Below, one piece after another: positions 5,585 through 13,357 of a stretch of DNA of 27,687 nucleotides. The DNA lies in IMG/VR virus record IMGVR_UViG_3300047333_000170, positions 1-27,687 of that record; one strand, 5' to 3'. The DNA comes from a virus. The translations under genes and the position numbers were made by a program. The notes below the pieces were generated by a model. The model did not search any database. It saw only the letters and a list, made by a program, of their open reading frames with translations, and was not told the DNA's origin. How positions within the stretch are numbered: the first letter of the stretch is position 1; every line of letters begins with the position of its first letter.

Positions 5585-6115
5585 GGAGTTAATGGAGACA
5601 TGCCTACGGAATTGAGCCGTAGCGATATTGACGCGGTCGTAATCGCATTGTTAAACAATGATGCAATGATGATCTCTGACAATATATCTGGTGACCTGAA
5701 GTTCGGTACAGCACCGATCAGAGAAGCCTTCTGGGGAATGCTAAACGCGCAGTACTTGGATGACTTGGAAGCGACTACGGGTTTCGTATCGCAAGCCCAG
5801 TACCCAAGTAACATGACGGTTCTTAATGCTGAATGGGGCTCTGTTGGTAACGTGAGGTTCCTTTACTCTAGCCGTGGGTCGATCACACCGAATGCTAGCT
5901 TAAACGGAAACAACGTTGCAAACTGCTTCGTAACGGGTATGGAAGGATATGCTTGCGTAGAACTGACAAGAGCTACATGTGAGTTTATTTACACCCCACC
6001 AGGTGGACCAATGGACCCACTAAGAAGACTGCAACTGGGCGCATGGAAAATGGCTCAGGTACCTAGACTCTTAAACGATGCATGGGTGTTCAACCTCCGT
6101 GCTACACACTCATAA
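5585..6115 (+). CDS. Major capsid protein (N4-gp56 type), exon 2
   Basis: Exon 2 encodes residues 141-316, starting GVNGDMPTELSRSDIDAVV. It holds the second half of the N4-gp56 family: the FGTAPIREAFWGML segment, MTVLNAEWGSVGNVRF, a central GMEGYACVEL strand, IYTPPGGPMDPL, and the end QLGAWKMAQVPRLLNDAWVFNLRAT. A TTG (5582) opens the frame if read alone, but it lies in the intron and is not a real start; the P10 pairing and the in-frame join to exon 1 place the first coding base at 5585. Spliced, exons 1 and 2 give INCVG-GVNGD, which reads as one continuous capsid sequence. Confidence 0.88.
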   Translation, partial: GVNGDMPTELSRSDIDAVVIALLNNDAMMISDNISGDLKFGTAPIREAFWGMLNAQYLDDLEATTGFVSQAQYPSNMTVLNAEWGSVGNVRFLYSSRGSITPNASLNGNNVANCFVTGMEGYACVELTRATCEFIYTPPGGPMDPLRRLQLGAWKMAQVPRLLNDAWVFNLRATHS

Positions 6116-6123
6116 GGAGATAT

Positions 6124-7149
6124 ATGCCTTTTGCAGAAAATTTCAGAATACAAGGGACATTTACAGCTCCTGCGACTCTACCAGCTTCCATCAACTTGAA
6201 CCTTGGGTTTATTCCTTCTGGTTTCAAGATGTGGGATTTAACTCAGGCGGGTGTGTCTACGTCAGCATTTTTGCAATACTTGGAATGGCAGTCAAATTGG
6301 ACTACTAACCAAGGTATCGCGACGTATATCACTTCAGGAGGTACAACCCTTAATCAAGCTGCGGTAACTACTAATGGTATATCTATATATGACGGCTCTC
6401 AAGGTTTCACTCTTGGGCCTAATATTACAGGTACTACTATTACCCAAGCTAACCCAGCCGTTGCAACAGCTACAGCTCATGGCCTTCAGACTGGCGACCA
6501 AGTTATCTTTAATAACCTCGCCGTAATGAAACAAATCGGTGGTATTCCATTTACTGTGACAGTAACAGGTGCTAACACCTTTACTATTCCGATCAATACC
6601 TCTGGCTTTGCTGCTGCTGAAACTGCGTTTACTATCAATAAAATCTTAGTAAACAACCTCTACTTTCCAAATACCTTGGTTATCACAGGTATCACACAAG
6701 CTAACCCAATGGTTGTCACCACAAGCACTAACCATAACTTAAAAGTGGGTCAGCAAGTGAGATTCCGTATACCAGCAGTATTCGGAATGCAGCAACTTAA
6801 CGTCGGACCTAACAATTCATTGTATGGCCTACAAGGCGTTATCTCTGCTGTAACCTCAACAACCTTTACTATTGCAACTGTTAACTCAACAAGCTTTACA
6901 GCTTTTGTATGGCCAGTGGTCGGAAAAGTTCCTTTCACACCTGCACAAGCTATCCCTGTTGGGTCAGGTCCTACACCTATCACAGTAACGCCAGCGCTTG
7001 TTTACAACGATGACTTACTAGTAGATGCCGTGACCAACATTCAATTTAAAGGCATAACAATAGGTACTAGCATTTTGCAGTCGACTGGCACATTTGTTAT
7101 CGCTGCATCCGATGTATTTGCCTATGAAGCTTGGAGGGATGACGTTTAG
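6124..7149 (+). CDS. Putative virion/tail protein with two E1-FCCH-like modules
   Basis: I take the ATG at 6124, which has AAGGAGATAT immediately before it, over the longer frame that opens inside the capsid gene. The 341-residue product has an N-terminal beta-rich domain (MPFAENFRIQGTFTAPATLP) and two copies of a module of the pattern ITxANPxVVTTxxxHxLxxGxxVxF...TFTI (about residues 100-163 and 187-259). This pattern fits the E1-FCCH-type beta module found in phage virion proteins. The C-terminus returns to beta-rich sequence ending in DVFAYEAWRDDV. Directly after the capsid gene, it is likely a head or tail structural protein. The stop abuts the next ATG. Confidence 0.6.
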   Translation: MPFAENFRIQGTFTAPATLPASINLNLGFIPSGFKMWDLTQAGVSTSAFLQYLEWQSNWTTNQGIATYITSGGTTLNQAAVTTNGISIYDGSQGFTLGPNITGTTITQANPAVATATAHGLQTGDQVIFNNLAVMKQIGGIPFTVTVTGANTFTIPINTSGFAAAETAFTINKILVNNLYFPNTLVITGITQANPMVVTTSTNHNLKVGQQVRFRIPAVFGMQQLNVGPNNSLYGLQGVISAVTSTTFTIATVNSTSFTAFVWPVVGKVPFTPAQAIPVGSGPTPITVTPALVYNDDLLVDAVTNIQFKGITIGTSILQSTGTFVIAASDVFAYEAWRDDV

Positions 7150-7572
7150 ATGGTTAAGCAAACCTCTACAGCGCATCTCTTGCCTATAGTGCCTTTCTCA
7201 CCCGCGAGGGTTCAAGTGATAGGCATTACTCAGGCCAAACCTGGGGTTGTGACAACATCACAACCCCACAATCTCCAGAATGGGCAAGAAATTCGTATAA
7301 ATGTACCGCACCCTTGCGCAATGACTCAGATTAGCGGACAAGAATTTGTCTCCATCATATTGAGCCCTACGACATTTGCTTTATACGAAACTTTATATCC
7401 ATCGCCTGTACCTTTCAGCACCATTAATTACACACCTTTCATCAATGCAACAGCTACTTTACAAGCTGAAATGGTCCCCATAGGCTCAGCGTCTCAACAA
7501 AATCAACATGCCGTTCCGTATTTTTATACGTCGACAAAAGATCAATTATACAATGAAGGAGAACACTCATGA
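7150..7572 (+). CDS. Virion protein with one E1-FCCH-like module
   Basis: A 140-residue protein, starting immediately at the stop of the preceding gene and overlapping the next (ATGA). Residues 22-80 repeat the module seen in the gene before it: VQVIGITQAKPGVVTT, HNLQNGQEIRI, FVSIILSPTTFALYE. The C-terminus is polar and has a Gln/His stretch (SASQQNQHAVPYFY). It looks like a partner or detached copy of the preceding gene. Virion function is inferred from context. Confidence 0.55.
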   Translation: MVKQTSTAHLLPIVPFSPARVQVIGITQAKPGVVTTSQPHNLQNGQEIRINVPHPCAMTQISGQEFVSIILSPTTFALYETLYPSPVPFSTINYTPFINATATLQAEMVPIGSASQQNQHAVPYFYTSTKDQLYNEGEHS

Positions 7573-7952
7573 ATACAGCAGTCGCAGCAAAAAGAAAAGT
7601 CTTTGTCCCAGGAGGCTTATTACATAATCCTATCAATAAGTCGCCTGTCAACATCGATTCTATTGAAGGCATGACACCCGAGAAAGATAAGAAAGTAACA
7701 GGCACATTCCTCAATGTAGAATGCCCAGGTCAACCAGCTACCGTATGTTGCAAAGCACTATATCGAGGCTTTGGATATTGGTCTAAAACTTTCCTAGATG
7801 GCGAAAAAGCCGAAATACCTTTGTCCGTAGCACGCTTCATAAATGAACGTTGCTCATGGGAAAGACATGAACATACACTCGATGAAAAGGGCAATCAGGT
7901 CAAAACACCTAAAAAGATTTATAGATATAAATTTAACATAGAAGCTTATTAA
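7569..7952 (+). CDS. Hypothetical structural-region protein, 127 residues
   Basis: Starts in an ATGA overlap with the previous gene. The protein is mixed and basic: VFVPGGLLHNPINKSPV, then VTGTFLNVECPGQPATVCCKALYRGF and a Lys-rich tail (KTPKKIYRYKFNIEAY). No recognised domain. Placement between FCCH-like virion genes and the adaptor suggests a small head or connector component. Confidence 0.55.
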   Translation: MNTAVAAKRKVFVPGGLLHNPINKSPVNIDSIEGMTPEKDKKVTGTFLNVECPGQPATVCCKALYRGFGYWSKTFLDGEKAEIPLSVARFINERCSWERHEHTLDEKGNQVKTPKKIYRYKFNIEAY

Positions 7953-7968
7953 TAAAGGACGCCAGGTC

Positions 7969-9081
7969 ATGACAGCTTGGGATTTAAATAGATTGCGTTA
8001 CACAATACGCCGTATCACTGGCAAGCTCGATGCTTCCCAGATTCCCGATACGAGTTATGGCCCTGTCACAATTAATAATCCTGCTGGTCTAGATGACTAC
8101 ATCAATGATTATTATCTCTATGATCTCGATGAAGTCTTTCGCACCATGCAGCTAAAGACTAACTATAAATTCACCACGCAGCAAAACGTTGGCGTATACA
8201 ATCTCCCGACTAATTTGTTGCCTGGTGATCCATTAACTAAGCAGGTTTATTTCTCCGCTGACTCACCTATGTATGTCGATGGATATGAAATGTCGTGGTT
8301 TCAGGACCCTACAGCTTTCAAACGTCTATGGCCCGAATTGCATACTATACAGAAAGCCGTTGCAACTGGTAATGGTGGAACTTCTTATACATTTACACTC
8401 AATGCAACTCCTATCCAGCAAGGCACAGTGCTCATAGGGATGCAAGCACAATATAGCCCACTTGTGACAGAAAATGGTACTGATAGGCTTCAAACAGATA
8501 CTTTTACCAATCCTGGAAACCTCATTAGCTCTATCACAGGATTAATCATCGGAACAGTCGATTATCTATCCGGTGTGGTAGAGATCACGTTTACTAATCC
8601 GATTCCAGCCGGCATAAATATCAATGCTCACTACTACCCTTACGTAGCTTCCAGACCAAGAGACTGCTTATTTTTTCAAAATCAATTCTTTATCAAACCT
8701 ATTCCTAATGATGCTTTTCAGATGGAAGTGATTGCTTATCAGCAACCTACATGTGCTCTCAGTACTACAGCTTTATTCAATCCTACCGATCTGCCGGACA
8801 ATCAGTTCACCCCTAATGTACCCGATGGATTTACTAACACATTAAATATGGCTAAGTTCAACGAGTGGTGGCAAATGATCGCCTATGGAGCTAGCCGAAA
8901 GATATTTATTGAAGAAGGTGACCACGATGAGGTAGCTCGCATTTCGGGTTATCTCGATGAGCAAACGAATCTAGCTCAAAGGCGCTTATTGCGTCAGCTT
9001 TCGAACCAACGCATACAGAGCGAATATGCGGTTAACAATCAAGGCATAACGGGGAACTATCCTCCTTATCCTTATTACTAG
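7969..9081 (+). CDS. Putative head-tail adaptor protein
   Basis: A 370-residue protein beginning MTAWDLNRLRYTIRRITGK, then a short-helix region with a YYLYDLDEVFRTMQL segment. The centre is beta-rich; the end has MAKFNEWWQMIAYGASRKIFIEEGDHDEVARISGYLDEQTNLAQRRLLRQLS, a long helix. This N-terminal R-x-x-x-I/T-G-K plus a W-(Y/W)-I-A-Y-G-A-S-R-K-I-F-I-E-E-G-D motif is typical of podovirus head-completion/adaptor proteins that sit below the portal. AAAGGACG precedes the ATG. No catalytic function is expected. The assignment is by gene order and pattern, so moderate. Confidence 0.45.
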   Translation: MTAWDLNRLRYTIRRITGKLDASQIPDTSYGPVTINNPAGLDDYINDYYLYDLDEVFRTMQLKTNYKFTTQQNVGVYNLPTNLLPGDPLTKQVYFSADSPMYVDGYEMSWFQDPTAFKRLWPELHTIQKAVATGNGGTSYTFTLNATPIQQGTVLIGMQAQYSPLVTENGTDRLQTDTFTNPGNLISSITGLIIGTVDYLSGVVEITFTNPIPAGININAHYYPYVASRPRDCLFFQNQFFIKPIPNDAFQMEVIAYQQPTCALSTTALFNPTDLPDNQFTPNVPDGFTNTLNMAKFNEWWQMIAYGASRKIFIEEGDHDEVARISGYLDEQTNLAQRRLLRQLSNQRIQSEYAVNNQGITGNYPPYPYY

Positions 9082-9088
9082 AGGTAAT

Positions 9089-9760
9089 ATGGCCAACTTT
9101 AAATCACGTCCCAGAGCCCAAGACAATAGAAACGTATCGCAAGGCGATATTCAAGGCAACTTCGATTACTTAGCTAATGACTATCAAGACCCTGTATTAA
9201 GCGGAGTTCTTCCCGTAGATCACCAGATAACAGGTACCAATATTGGTACAACAGATGGTTTTCACAAGCAGGTAAGTTTTCTGAATCGTGGTGCTACTCC
9301 AGCAAATTTAACCAATGCCGTGAATGGCCAAGCATCGAACGGCATATTGTATACTATAGCTGATACTGAGGGTAACTCCGAACTTCACTTCTTAAATGAT
9401 AATGAACAAGATTTCACTCTTACTAACTCTAATAGTATTATCACTGTACCTGATGTTGCGGTTGTCATCGGACCTCCCGCACCTGTCTATACATTTCCAA
9501 CAGATATAAATTGCTTTGGATGGATATATCCTATCAACAAGACAAATCCTTCTATAGTTGGACAACCTGTATATTTTGTTGTATTCACAAACGTTCTTTA
9601 TCTCGTTAACAATACAATGACAGCGGGTTTGAATGTTGCCCTGCTTTCCTCACTCACTTATACCGTCACAGGTGCTCCACCACTTACATTAAACGTACAA
9701 GCGAATGGATTGAATTTCCCTGGAACCTATGCTTTTAGAATACAGGTAACGAATTTATAA
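9089..9760 (+). CDS. Putative tail-associated protein, 223 residues
   Basis: Starts after GAGGTAAT and overlaps the next gene (TAATG). N-terminal part is charged, with VSQGDIQGNFDYLANDYQDP; the middle is rich in Thr, Asn and Gly (ITGTNIGTTDGFHKQVSFLNRGATPANLTNAVNG), and the end is beta-rich (YTFPTDINCFGWIYPINK, LTYTVTGAPPLTLNVQANGL). It may be a small tail-fibre or adaptor-fibre linker. No family recognised; being cotranscribed with the adaptor and the large tail protein is the only functional hint. Confidence 0.5.
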   Translation: MANFKSRPRAQDNRNVSQGDIQGNFDYLANDYQDPVLSGVLPVDHQITGTNIGTTDGFHKQVSFLNRGATPANLTNAVNGQASNGILYTIADTEGNSELHFLNDNEQDFTLTNSNSIITVPDVAVVIGPPAPVYTFPTDINCFGWIYPINKTNPSIVGQPVYFVVFTNVLYLVNNTMTAGLNVALLSSLTYTVTGAPPLTLNVQANGLNFPGTYAFRIQVTNL

Positions 9761-12267
9761 TGTACGAAGCAAAATTAATAGCACCTTTAAACTCTGGCCT
9801 TGTAAACTATTACAAACCATATCTTGTCTCACAAGATGCTTTTACGACTTTAGAAAATGCCTACACATCAAGAGGTTTCGTAAAAAAAAGAGAAGGCACT
9901 TCTTTACTTGCACGCACTCCCATTTGGAATACTATAACCAACATTACTAATGCATCTCCTCCCGTGGTTACTACAGCTACTAATCATAATCTATTATCTG
10001 GTGATATGGTCTGGCTGGAGGGAGTAGTTGGGGCAACAGATTTAAATCAAAACTCCTATGTTATAACAGTTCTTTCACTTACTACATTCTCATTACAATA
10101 TTTGTCTGGTTTTGTATTTCTGCCCAATGCCATTCCTCCAAACGATCAATATCTTGAGGTTACTCCTGGTTCAAACGTCGCAGCCGATGGGGTAGGGACA
10201 GCAGGTAATATCTACCTCCCTATACTTGGCACACGCATATATATTCTCCCAGGTACAGGCAATGAGCTTCTCTTTGTTTTTAACTCTAAGAAAGTCTATC
10301 AATATAATCCAGGTGCAGGAACTTTAACGGATATAACATTTGACGAAGATGGAACCGCTTTTTTCTGGAAGGGTACTAAAGACTCATTTTATTACTCTTC
10401 TAATTATGCCAATGCTATATGGGTTACTAATAATAATGACACAGACCAAATCAAATATTACAACGGGTCGGTTACTGATGGATGGAACACTACTTTTCCT
10501 GTATTGGTTGGTACTATTCCTCCTACTATCCTTACGTCTTCATTACTCATCTTGCCTTATAAGGGCTATCTTGTCGCTCTCAATGTAACCGAGAATGATA
10601 CCCAATTTCAGAATCGAGCTACTTGGTCACAACAAGGTACTCCCTATACAGGAATTGCATTACCTACACCTAATACAGCTATAACTTTAGGCTCTCCAAC
10701 CATAATAACATCACCTGCTCACGGTTTAACTACTGGCGATATCGTAGGTCTATGGAGCTTCCTTCCACAGAATCCTAACATACTCAACGGTAAAACATTT
10801 GTCGTAACGGTCATCGATGCTAACAATTACAGTATTCCTCCGGATACTTCGGGCACAGGAATAACGGTAGATAACTCCTATACTCAGCTAATGGGTGATC
10901 CTCCCACACCTTTCGTTAACGACCCCTATGCCTGGAGACGTGACATACCTGGTAAAGGTGGGTTTAATGATGCTGACACTACCGAAGCTATTATATCTGC
11001 TGAGATTATTAATGATGTTATGATAGTAGGTTTTCAATTCTCAGAATGGCGTTTACGCTTCACAGGCGATCAGACAACACCATTCATATGGGAACGTATT
11101 TCAACAAGTTTCGGAGAAGAGTCAACTTTCGGTTCCATAGCAATGGACGAAGGCAAACTCGGGGTATCCCGAAGAGGCTTTATACGTTCCACGCAGAATA
11201 GAGTCGAGCGTTTCGACATGGCGGTCTTTGATAAAGTAGATCAAATACAAACAGATATTGCCTCCGGCGTAGTAGGTTTCTCCCGTGTTCATTCCGTACG
11301 AGATTTCAACAAACGACTTATCTATTGGACCTATGGCGAGCAACAAGGCTCTAACAACACACCTAACAAACTCCTTTGCTATAACTATCAAGATGACAAC
11401 TTCAATACATTTGACCAAAGCTTCACAACCTTAGCACTTTATAAGCAAACGACTGATAACATATGGGCTACTTGGACAACTCCTTGGGCAGGCGATACCT
11501 CTACATGGACCGACCCTTTCGAGCAACTAAATGCCATTATTATCGTTGCAGGTCAACAAAATGGCAACGTATGCCAATTCTTAGATCCAAATGTATCAAG
11601 TGATATTGGCAGTCCGTTATCTACAGTGATGAGCAATTACAATTTTAATATCACTACTAAAAAGTTTAATCCTTATATAGATAAAGGCAAAAAATGCCGA
11701 CTACAATACTTCGATGTATATATAGATTCTAACTCAGTTACTCCCATACTGGTTTCAACCATATCTCAAGCCCCAAGCGCTGTTGTCACAACCGTTATAC
11801 CGCATAATTTGGTAACTGGTCAGTCAGTACAAATGATCAATCTAAACTCTATGCCTGCTTTGAATAACACTAATTTCACTGTCACCGTTACAAGTGCGAC
11901 AACATTTTCTATTCCATTCAACACAACTATAATCGGACCCTACACAGACTTAGAGGGAACAGTAAATGTATTCGGTGAGATAACATATCAACATTTCGTC
12001 GATGATAATCCAGAGCCTGTATTACAAAGACGTATAAACACTGCGCAACTTGGAGTAACTGGAAAATATGTACGTATCTTTTGTGGCGTTAATGCTCGTT
12101 TCCATCAAATCGCTCTTACTCTCTCCGATGGAACAAACGACTATCTGCCTATTCCTCCCGCTATTAATCCCGACAATCAACTTGATGATCCTATTAAGGG
12201 TCAATCCCCTTTCTCTATGCAAGGAATAGTCATACATACTAGACCAGAAGGAATCATCAAATCATGA
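9760..12267 (+). CDS. Large tail stabilisation-type protein with three E1-FCCH-like modules
   Basis: An 835-residue protein. Residues 1-45 hold an N-terminal tail-like arm (SGLVNYYKPYLVSQDAFTTLENAYTSRG) often seen at the start of podovirus stabilisation proteins of P22 gp10 type. Repeated beta strands follow, with GNELLFVFNSKKVYQYNPG, WVTNNNDTDQIKYYNG, DPYAWRRDIPGKGGFNDAD, MIVGFQFSEWRLRFTG and GKLGVSRRGFIRSTQNRVERFD, in the arrangement of a beta-propeller. Three E1-FCCH-like modules lie near residues 59-117, 306-364 and 664-722. The role would be to close the tail knob below the adaptor. Function inferred from layout and length. Confidence 0.6.
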   Translation: MYEAKLIAPLNSGLVNYYKPYLVSQDAFTTLENAYTSRGFVKKREGTSLLARTPIWNTITNITNASPPVVTTATNHNLLSGDMVWLEGVVGATDLNQNSYVITVLSLTTFSLQYLSGFVFLPNAIPPNDQYLEVTPGSNVAADGVGTAGNIYLPILGTRIYILPGTGNELLFVFNSKKVYQYNPGAGTLTDITFDEDGTAFFWKGTKDSFYYSSNYANAIWVTNNNDTDQIKYYNGSVTDGWNTTFPVLVGTIPPTILTSSLLILPYKGYLVALNVTENDTQFQNRATWSQQGTPYTGIALPTPNTAITLGSPTIITSPAHGLTTGDIVGLWSFLPQNPNILNGKTFVVTVIDANNYSIPPDTSGTGITVDNSYTQLMGDPPTPFVNDPYAWRRDIPGKGGFNDADTTEAIISAEIINDVMIVGFQFSEWRLRFTGDQTTPFIWERISTSFGEESTFGSIAMDEGKLGVSRRGFIRSTQNRVERFDMAVFDKVDQIQTDIASGVVGFSRVHSVRDFNKRLIYWTYGEQQGSNNTPNKLLCYNYQDDNFNTFDQSFTTLALYKQTTDNIWATWTTPWAGDTSTWTDPFEQLNAIIIVAGQQNGNVCQFLDPNVSSDIGSPLSTVMSNYNFNITTKKFNPYIDKGKKCRLQYFDVYIDSNSVTPILVSTISQAPSAVVTTVIPHNLVTGQSVQMINLNSMPALNNTNFTVTVTSATTFSIPFNTTIIGPYTDLEGTVNVFGEITYQHFVDDNPEPVLQRRINTAQLGVTGKYVRIFCGVNARFHQIALTLSDGTNDYLPIPPAINPDNQLDDPIKGQSPFSMQGIVIHTRPEGIIKS

Positions 12268-12782
12268 ATACTTATGGTCCTAACTTCTCTCTACCGACAA
12301 ACCTACCGATAGATTTCGACATTCCCAAGAACGAGACTGAATTTAAAGAGCTTGTAGCCAAGAGAGAACGCCTGACAGCAAGCGTTTTGAATGTTAAAGA
12401 AAATGGTTTATACGATAAGGTTGAATTACAATCAGGTAAGCAGTATTTTAGTGTAACACCCTATCCAGCTCCAAAAAAAAAGCGTGCTGTTTTCCGTAAA
12501 GTCTTTGACTTTGTTGAGCTTAATGGAGGCAACTTGGTGGCTGGTACAACATATACTTTTGCACATGGTATCACACCTATAGTGCTTATGTCGGATATAT
12601 CGGGCTCAGCTACCACGACAACACCGGATTATCTGCCTCTACCTTTTGTATCTGCCACTACAGTTACCGATCAAATAGAGATTTACGCAGACAATACCAA
12701 TGTTTATATGATAGTGGGTGCAACACAATCTAATCTAATTCAAGCATATGTAGTGCTTGAAGTAATAAAAGGAAATGGTTAA
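12264..12782 (+). CDS. Small tail-region protein, 172 residues
   Basis: Overlaps the end of the previous gene by ATGA. A helical region (FKELVAKRERLTASVLNVKENG) follows a short N-terminal segment with PTNLPIDFDIPKNETEF. From residue 70 the product is beta-rich and ends in IYADNTNVYMIVGATQSNLIQAYVVLEVIK. RKVFDFVELNGGNLVAGTTYTF recalls short receptor or knob domains. Likely a tail tip component by location. No named family. Confidence 0.55.
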   Translation: MNTYGPNFSLPTNLPIDFDIPKNETEFKELVAKRERLTASVLNVKENGLYDKVELQSGKQYFSVTPYPAPKKKRAVFRKVFDFVELNGGNLVAGTTYTFAHGITPIVLMSDISGSATTTTPDYLPLPFVSATTVTDQIEIYADNTNVYMIVGATQSNLIQAYVVLEVIKGNG

Positions 12783-12784
12783 GT

Positions 12785-13348
12785 ATGGCTTTTGATTTTA
12801 ATAAATTCTTATTTGGTTCCACAGGTGGCCAAAAGCAATATGGCAACTGGAACAACGACCAACAGAATGCCTCAAGCAATTATTTTAATAACCCTATCAC
12901 CAGTAACGGAACATATCAAGCAGGTAATCAGTATATTCAAAACATGTTACAGGGAGGCAACCAAGCCTTTCAACAGTTTGAACAGCCTTTGTTAGATCAA
13001 TTTAATCAACAGACTGTACCTGGTATATCTAATCGATTTTCTGGTATGGGTACAGGTGCGGGAGCGTTAAATTCCTCGGGTTTTCAACAAACACTTGGTC
13101 AAGCGGGTAAAGACCTTACAAGCCAGCTCGGTGCACTTCGAGCGGGATTAACTCAGAATCTTCTTAGCCAAGCTCTAGGATATGCTCAACAGCCTTACAG
13201 TAATATTCAAGCAGGACTCCAGTTCCGTCCGTGGGAAAACGTATATGAGCAGCCTACAGAAGGCGCAATACTTGGACTTGGAAAAGCTGCCCTCGGTGGT
13301 GCTGCACAAGGTGCTGGAAGTGCATGGGGAAAATCATACTTTGGATAA
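12785..13348 (+). CDS. Putative internal virion (ejection) protein, small
   Basis: A 187-residue Gln/Asn/Gly-rich protein, first of three consecutive genes of this kind. The region QYIQNMLQGGNQAFQQFEQPLLDQFNQQTVPGISNRFSGMG and SSGFQQTLGQAGKDLTSQLGALRAGLTQNLLSQAL is typical of podovirus internal virion proteins, which are packed in the head and injected with the DNA. The C-terminus has a Gly/Ala stretch (GLGKAALGGAAQGAGSAWG) that could be a membrane-active helix. Confidence 0.6.
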   Translation: MAFDFNKFLFGSTGGQKQYGNWNNDQQNASSNYFNNPITSNGTYQAGNQYIQNMLQGGNQAFQQFEQPLLDQFNQQTVPGISNRFSGMGTGAGALNSSGFQQTLGQAGKDLTSQLGALRAGLTQNLLSQALGYAQQPYSNIQAGLQFRPWENVYEQPTEGAILGLGKAALGGAAQGAGSAWGKSYFG

Positions 13349-13357
13349 GGGGTTTAT

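Noticed and set aside
5582-6115. Exon 2 as an independent gene with TTG start
   Set aside because: The TTG lies before the P10-defined exon border, has no ribosome site, and the protein would lack the N-terminal half of the capsid fold.
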